From Smittia aterrima (lineage: Eukaryota; Arthropoda; Insecta; Diptera; Chironomidae), in assembly GCA_033063855.1 (NCBI GenBank), contig CP093831.1:23312001-23376000 (forward strand): 64,000 nt of DNA, read 5' to 3'. A program made the translations under genes and the position numbers. Below the pieces are notes generated by a model, which had not been told where the DNA came from, made no database searches, and worked only from the letters and a program-made list of their open reading frames with translations. Shown in pieces: positions 61,401 through 64,000 of the stretch (position 1 is the first letter of the stretch; every line of letters begins with the position of its first letter).

Positions 61401-64000
61401 TGCTCGGTTACTCCTTCTCAATTTATCATTCTAAGCGTGAATATGCTTCTTCTCGGAGGCTTCGCAGAAATTCATAAAATATTGAATTGAGCGAGTGAAA
61501 AACATTTTCCATAAACCGATGATTTATCGCCCTCACTTAAATATTTCTCATAAAAGTTGGAATGTTAAAAGTAAATCGTTCATAAAGCGAGAGCATTTTG
61601 ATCCTTTCTTGTTTTCAATTCTCGTAATCTGGAATTGACATGAAAAGTTCTAATAGAACGTTTGAGTCTTCAGGCCTATCGACGAACAAGTGTTTCCAGA
61701 AAGTTAAACCTAATTTGTTACTTAAATAATGAAGTGAAAATTAATTAAAAATTCGCGGAAGAAAAAGTTTAAGCGAAGGCAACAGCCTGAAGCCTACACT
61801 CGACTCGATATTTACTAGAAAACTTTTCAATGAAGACAGAAGGTTCGAAAGCTGAGGAATTAGTTTTAATTAACAATATCAATAACTTGTTTATGCGCAT
61901 GGCTGGTAAATTGACAGATAATTTCGGGTGGACGCAGTTGGTATTAAAAGGCAATTAATATTGGGCGAGAACTGTTGAGAAAGCAATCATTTAACTTGAG
62001 GATTCAAACGATAATTTAATTAAAGAAAACCAGGAACTGAAATTACTTTCTGTCGCGTATTCCTATGAAGTCCAAAAACTTTTTTGTTTGTTTTGTTTTC
62101 AACATCAAACGTTGAGAGAAAATATTTATTTGAAGTCCAAAGTCTCATAAATAATTCTAAAGCTACTCGATTCGCCACTGCTCGTATGTCTGTGGAAGGC
62201 AAAACTTGATTTCCTGAAAACTGAAAAATCGATAACTCCTGAAATATTCATTGCTCTTGCTTGTTCTCTCGCTTTGTCAACTGTTGTGTGATTGCGTTGC
62301 GCCTCTCAAACGTGTCATAATTCATGCAAAATGGCCAACGCCTCCCTCATCCACATCATCTCGCATGAATTATTTAATTTGATTACTTTACAAAATCACT
62401 TTCTCGTAGTGTGAGCGAGAGATGAAGGTGGAAGCGTCTGTTTAAACTTTTGCATTTGCCCTTTCAGTGTTTGGGGTCGTTGAGAACGATAATCTGTTGT
62501 GGATTCAAAGGGTGGAAGTTTCAGAATGTAAATAGCCGAGAACGAATCTGATTTTCGTATTTGTTTGGGGCTCTCAGATTACGGTCGTTTTGAGGGAATA
62601 TTTGAAAGCTATCGAGGGATCGCGGCAAAGTACTCATTACGTGAAAGTATCTCTCGTCACTTACAATCAAAATAAATTCAATCATTAAAGAGTTGATTAA
62701 AGTTTAGTGAAGGAAATGGCAAAGACAATAAAGTTCCCCGTAGCGTATTTCAAATTAACGTTGAAATGCAAAATAGGTTTTTGTTGTTGGCAATAATTTT
62801 CATTTCGAATGCACATTCTGCTTTGAAATTTCCACGCTTTCCTGTCATGCACTCGGGAAACGGAAAATTATTTTCTCTCCCGTTTTTTTTAATTGCGGAA
62901 TTTTTCCTCTCGTTGAGATGTTGAAGAAGGTTTGACGTAACGACATAAATCGCTTTCTGCATAAAACTTCATGACCCGTATGAGCTGTTTATAGTTCTGG
63001 AAGAGGTTTTAATTCATGAGGAAAACTTTATTAAAACTTTATTATGTGACAAGTCCGTGTTAACGATAACGAGTTGGAAACAAAGCTGAGGAAAAGCTTT
63101 TATCATGCTGCGGGTGTAAATCATTAAATTAATTTGTGTTGGGGCTGCTTAATTAATGAGGCGTAATGTTTACACTTCCACATTTATCATTTTCGAACAT
63201 CAACTCAGAATGGATGATGTGTGATGAGATATCAAACAATGCGTGTCCTTAAATTCTCCTTCGTCGAAGGAACAAAATGTTTCTAGAAGATTAACTAATC
63301 ACCAGCCGCGTCATCACTTTCTTCTTGGAATTCTCATAAACTTCTCGTTTTTCAATTCAATTTATTGCATCAAAACGTTCTGACAGAGAAAGCTCATAAG
63401 CAAATGGACTTTCTCGCTTTGAAATCATTTTTCCTCGTTTCAAGTTTCATTTTGAATGAAGAAGCGAATGAGAGAGAAAGAGGAAAGTGCATTGAAGCTC
63501 ATTCAATTCAATTACCGTTTCGTGATGGGATTTCGTAAGAACAGTTGTTCATTCCTTCAAAGATTTCCGCTTAGCAAAGGAAGAAAAAAGTAAAAAAATT
63601 CAAGTCCAATTCATATCTTCGATCTCTCGAAGTTCAAAGGACGTTTAATAAATCATCCGACATCTCTTTCGTCTTCGAATCTCTTGAGCAAACCTAATCA
63701 GAGTGAAAGAGGAGAAAAAACTATCATTGAATTAGATATTGGGTCGGGAGCTTGCAGCAGTTTGTTGTGCTATCAGACATTTATCTCACTCGCTTCGGCC
63801 CAAAAACAATTCCCTCGGCAAACCGGAAAACATGAAAACTTTTTGCCTGCTCGTCTCGCTTGCTGTTATTTCCGTCTGCGGCTGCACGAATAATGAAAAC
63901 ATTTCGTGTTTTTCTATTAGTTTGTGAGCGAAGAGGAACGAGAGTTGGTTTGTTGGCAACCTGGGGCTTCACATCTCTGCAGATGTACACGAAACCGAAT
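27171..64000 (+). CDS. Dys: Dystrophin, 5' part (gene continues beyond the window)
   Basis: 21 exons with consistent GT-AG sites and phases encode about 2,408 residues: 27171-27210, 27815-27969, 28029-28494, 28552-31148, 31211-31366, 31576-31737, 32033-32856, 32915-32999, 33591-34394, 34490-35128, 36237-36323, 36431-36773, 38892-38995, 39060-39158, 39595-39700, 47248-47338, 47502-47637, 47709-47842, 48154-48247, 48316-48369, 48434-48481. The N-terminal CH domains and the spectrin repeats align by eye with vertebrate dystrophin from actin-binding domain to late rod (YQTAIEDVLEKLLKAEDTIE; ISDWLTLNREML). The WW, EF-hand and ZZ domains must lie past 64000. The protein links actin to the dystroglycan complex at muscle and neural membranes. 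Separate entries describe segments. Confidence 0.9.
28552..31148 (+). CDS. Dys: Dystrophin exon 4: end of CH2 and first rod repeats
   Basis: Residues 221-1086 on one 2.6 kb exon. The end of CH2 (KKSILMYIMCLYNAI) is followed by an acidic hinge of about 110 residues (DDDMDEIVLLNETKQESDSD), then successive spectrin repeats beginning YQTAIEDVLEKLLKAEDTIE. Conserved repeat-end tryptophans appear as LLNERWEAL, ALEERWSHV and KLNARWNEV. Vertebrates split this region over many exons, so intron loss is extensive. Short frames on both strands here are shadows. Confidence 0.92.
31211..32999 (+). CDS. Dys: Dystrophin exons 5-8: middle rod repeats
   Basis: Residues 1087-1495: exons 31211-31366, 31576-31737, 32033-32856, 32915-32999. 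Helical, charged, spectrin-type sequence (IQEVGKELVDFGFLKREIA; QLQQWIFRVDELL is close to the repeat consensus). Phases 0,0,2,0 join cleanly. The 31738-32032 and 33000-33590 introns contain no recognised gene. Confidence 0.85.
33591..36773 (+). CDS. Dys: Dystrophin exons 9-12: long hinge-like region
   Basis: Residues 1496-2119: exons 33591-34394, 34490-35128, 36237-36323, 36431-36773. After a short helical start (DAIEFHQKTEKLLQKF) the sequence is Ser/Thr/Asp-rich and low in spectrin periodicity (VRHRRSRTPISAVSTES; DKENDEEPLEFSDDEE; TTVTISSVSKSSVGSTT). It resembles a disordered linker within the rod. The last exon ends phase 1 at GAG|gtgagc; reading through would give a stop at 36848-36850 with AATAAA near 36889. 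Intron 35129-36236 (1.1 kb) holds nothing recognised. Confidence 0.75.
36774..38891 (+). other. Dystrophin intron 12
   Basis: Bounded by GAG|gtgagc and the acceptor TTTTAATTTTCTTCCCAAAG ending at 38891. It contains a frame around 36981-37057 reading KCPICKTGVVDASVET, and small unrelated ORFs. The open frame just upstream of 38892 (with an ATG at 38861) is inside the intron under this model. Confidence 0.65.
38892..39700 (+). CDS. Dys: Dystrophin exons 13-15: return to spectrin repeats
   Basis: Residues up to about 2222: exons 38892-38995 (starts D-S-G-S-N with the phase-1 G), 39060-39158 (ISDWLTLNREML ... AIDKQK), 39595-39700 (TLLRELEFKKPQLDDLVNTA). They align with the human late-rod sequence LTDWLSLLDQVIK ... 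IIKQK ... RRPQLEELITAA. The last exon ends phase 1 before a 7.5 kb intron. Confidence 0.85.
39701..44185. other. Dystrophin intron 15, first part
   Basis: Part of a 7.5 kb intron (39701-47247). No protein-coding gene recognised; several purine/TTTC-rich stretches. The last few hundred bases before 44186 would hold the promoter and 5' UTR of the internal first exon. Confidence 0.5.
44186..45407 (+). CDS. Dys: Candidate alternative first exon of a shorter dystrophin isoform (I)
   Basis: An open exon inside intron 15, ATG 44186, about 407 residues. It begins MAQAEGQKNELSFELLKNTQ, then is Pro- and Gln-rich, with PEIPPKR and PPPPVPQKP (SH3- or WW-ligand-like), many Met/Gln/Asn and no repeat domain. 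A donor TTAT|gtaaca at 45408 leaves phase 1, exactly the phase of the next shared exon at 47248 (joined L-T-R-L-R-E-Q-W). Drosophila dystrophin makes short isoforms (such as Dp205 and Dp186) from internal promoters with unique first exons; this fits by position. Reading past the donor gives a stop at 45419-45421, so a separate short gene is the alternative. Confidence 0.6.
45408..47247. other. Dystrophin intron 15, last part
   Basis: From the candidate donor at 45408 to the acceptor TTTTTCGAACAG at 47247. No recognised gene. Confidence 0.5.
47248..48481 (+). CDS. Dys: Dystrophin exons 16-21: late spectrin repeats
   Basis: Six small exons (47248-47338, 47502-47637, 47709-47842, 48154-48247, 48316-48369, 48434-48481) encode about 186 residues: VTRLREQWDETSNCVMKRKS, YEAKRQEIEAWLMRMES, DDTSRIKRMTETVNLRYKNL, and FLAWLSEAESLSETVESM. 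They match human rod repeats near its C-terminal third (DDTRKVHMITENIN ... FLAWLTEAETTANVLQ). The last visible exon ends phase 0 after ALVNLK, so the next exon must begin phase 0. Confidence 0.88.
48482..54051. other. Dystrophin giant intron, first part
   Basis: No shared exon could be placed between 48482 and the open exon at 54052, although short missed exons are possible. AT-rich with no recognised gene; the 3' end presumably includes a promoter and leader for the exon at 54052. Confidence 0.5.
54052..56163 (+). CDS. Dys: Candidate alternative first exon of a shorter dystrophin isoform (II)
   Basis: 704 codons, phase 0, ending FSQ|gtaatc. Begins MASNPIYQQNGNHANGKSSQ; the N-terminal half is Asn/Gln/Pro/Ser-rich and looks disordered, with CPTKAEIDYHLENFIMSRKI near residue 75. 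A predicted coiled coil lies around residues 385-430 (LENQLRMYQEQLKNITESMK). The motif TPSxxLRLFLDxIR occurs twice (residues 467-480 and 532-545). Ending phase 0 agrees with the phase-0 junction after 48481, so both can splice to the same downstream exon. By position it suits an internal-promoter product such as Dp186. A different, nested gene is less likely but not excluded. Confidence 0.6.
56164..64000. other. Dystrophin giant intron, last visible part
   Basis: No WW/EF/ZZ exons are visible, so the 3' portion of the gene lies outside the window. Only one weak candidate exon (60574-60627) and a 31-codon signal-peptide-like frame (63832-63927) were noticed. Confidence 0.45.
60574..60627 (+). 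CDS. Possible small dystrophin exon
   Basis: Bounded by a strong acceptor TTTCATTTTTTTCCAG and a donor GAG|gtattg, 54 bases, phase 0 at both ends, reading VSYQNRNPNSTEYSKRFE. Phase 0 fits both the exon ending at 48481 and the one ending at 56163. It carries no clear repeat signature, so it may be a cassette exon or chance. Confidence 0.25.

Noticed and set aside
63832..63927. 31-codon ORF beginning MKTFCLLVSLAVISVCGC
   Set aside because: It resembles a signal peptide but is very short, with no mature domain or promoter; judged chance unless a downstream exon outside the window joins it.

Overview
This window is nuclear DNA from an insect, most probably a nematoceran fly (a midge or a relative). 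The evidence is AT-rich sequence, short 50-60 bp GT-AG introns, arthropod TATA/TCAGT core promoters, a CLIP-domain protease cluster, and a dystrophin gene whose rod is carried on large fused exons with internal promoters. The species assignment is inference; I could not run any search.

Layout. (1) 1-5170: a small paired-type homeobox gene of the Prrx class (+, three exons), with non-coding sequence that repeats upstream, inside and downstream of it. (2) 5170-10700: a tandemly duplicated cassette of one short secreted cysteine peptide plus one secreted C-type lectin. The second peptide copy has lost its start codon, F-box gene relics lie between the copies, and a probable TA-flanked transposon separates copy 2 from the F-box gene. 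(3) 10758-12311: an intact F-box/leucine-rich gene (+). (4) 12441-22906: four tandem six-exon CLIP serine-protease genes on the minus strand, called A-D here from low to high coordinate, with a secreted three-module leucine-rich-repeat gene between B and C on the same strand. All six-exon models close in frame. C and D look catalytically competent. A and B keep the His/Asp/Ser triad but have lost the activation N-terminus, Asp194 and the oxyanion Gly193. (5) 22940-27170: non-coding. (6) 27171 to beyond 64000: the 5' part of a dystrophin gene (+), 21 phase-consistent exons encoding about 2,408 residues (two CH domains, spectrin repeats, a long hinge-like region, more spectrin repeats). Two very large introns each hold one long ORF exon that looks like an alternative first exon of a shorter isoform.

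How the genes fit together. Lectins, cysteine peptide, CLIP proteases, pseudo-proteases and the secreted LRR protein are all extracellular and look like a compact, fast-duplicating immune or haemolymph locus between two conserved developmental/structural genes (Prrx and dystrophin). Local duplication is the main force: the cassette, the A/B protease block and relic fragments all come from it. The most interesting points are the coordinated loss of both partners of the protease activation salt bridge in A and B, the EPN-to-APN change between the two lectins, and the phase-matched internal first exons of dystrophin. No CRISPR array, rRNA or tRNA was seen.
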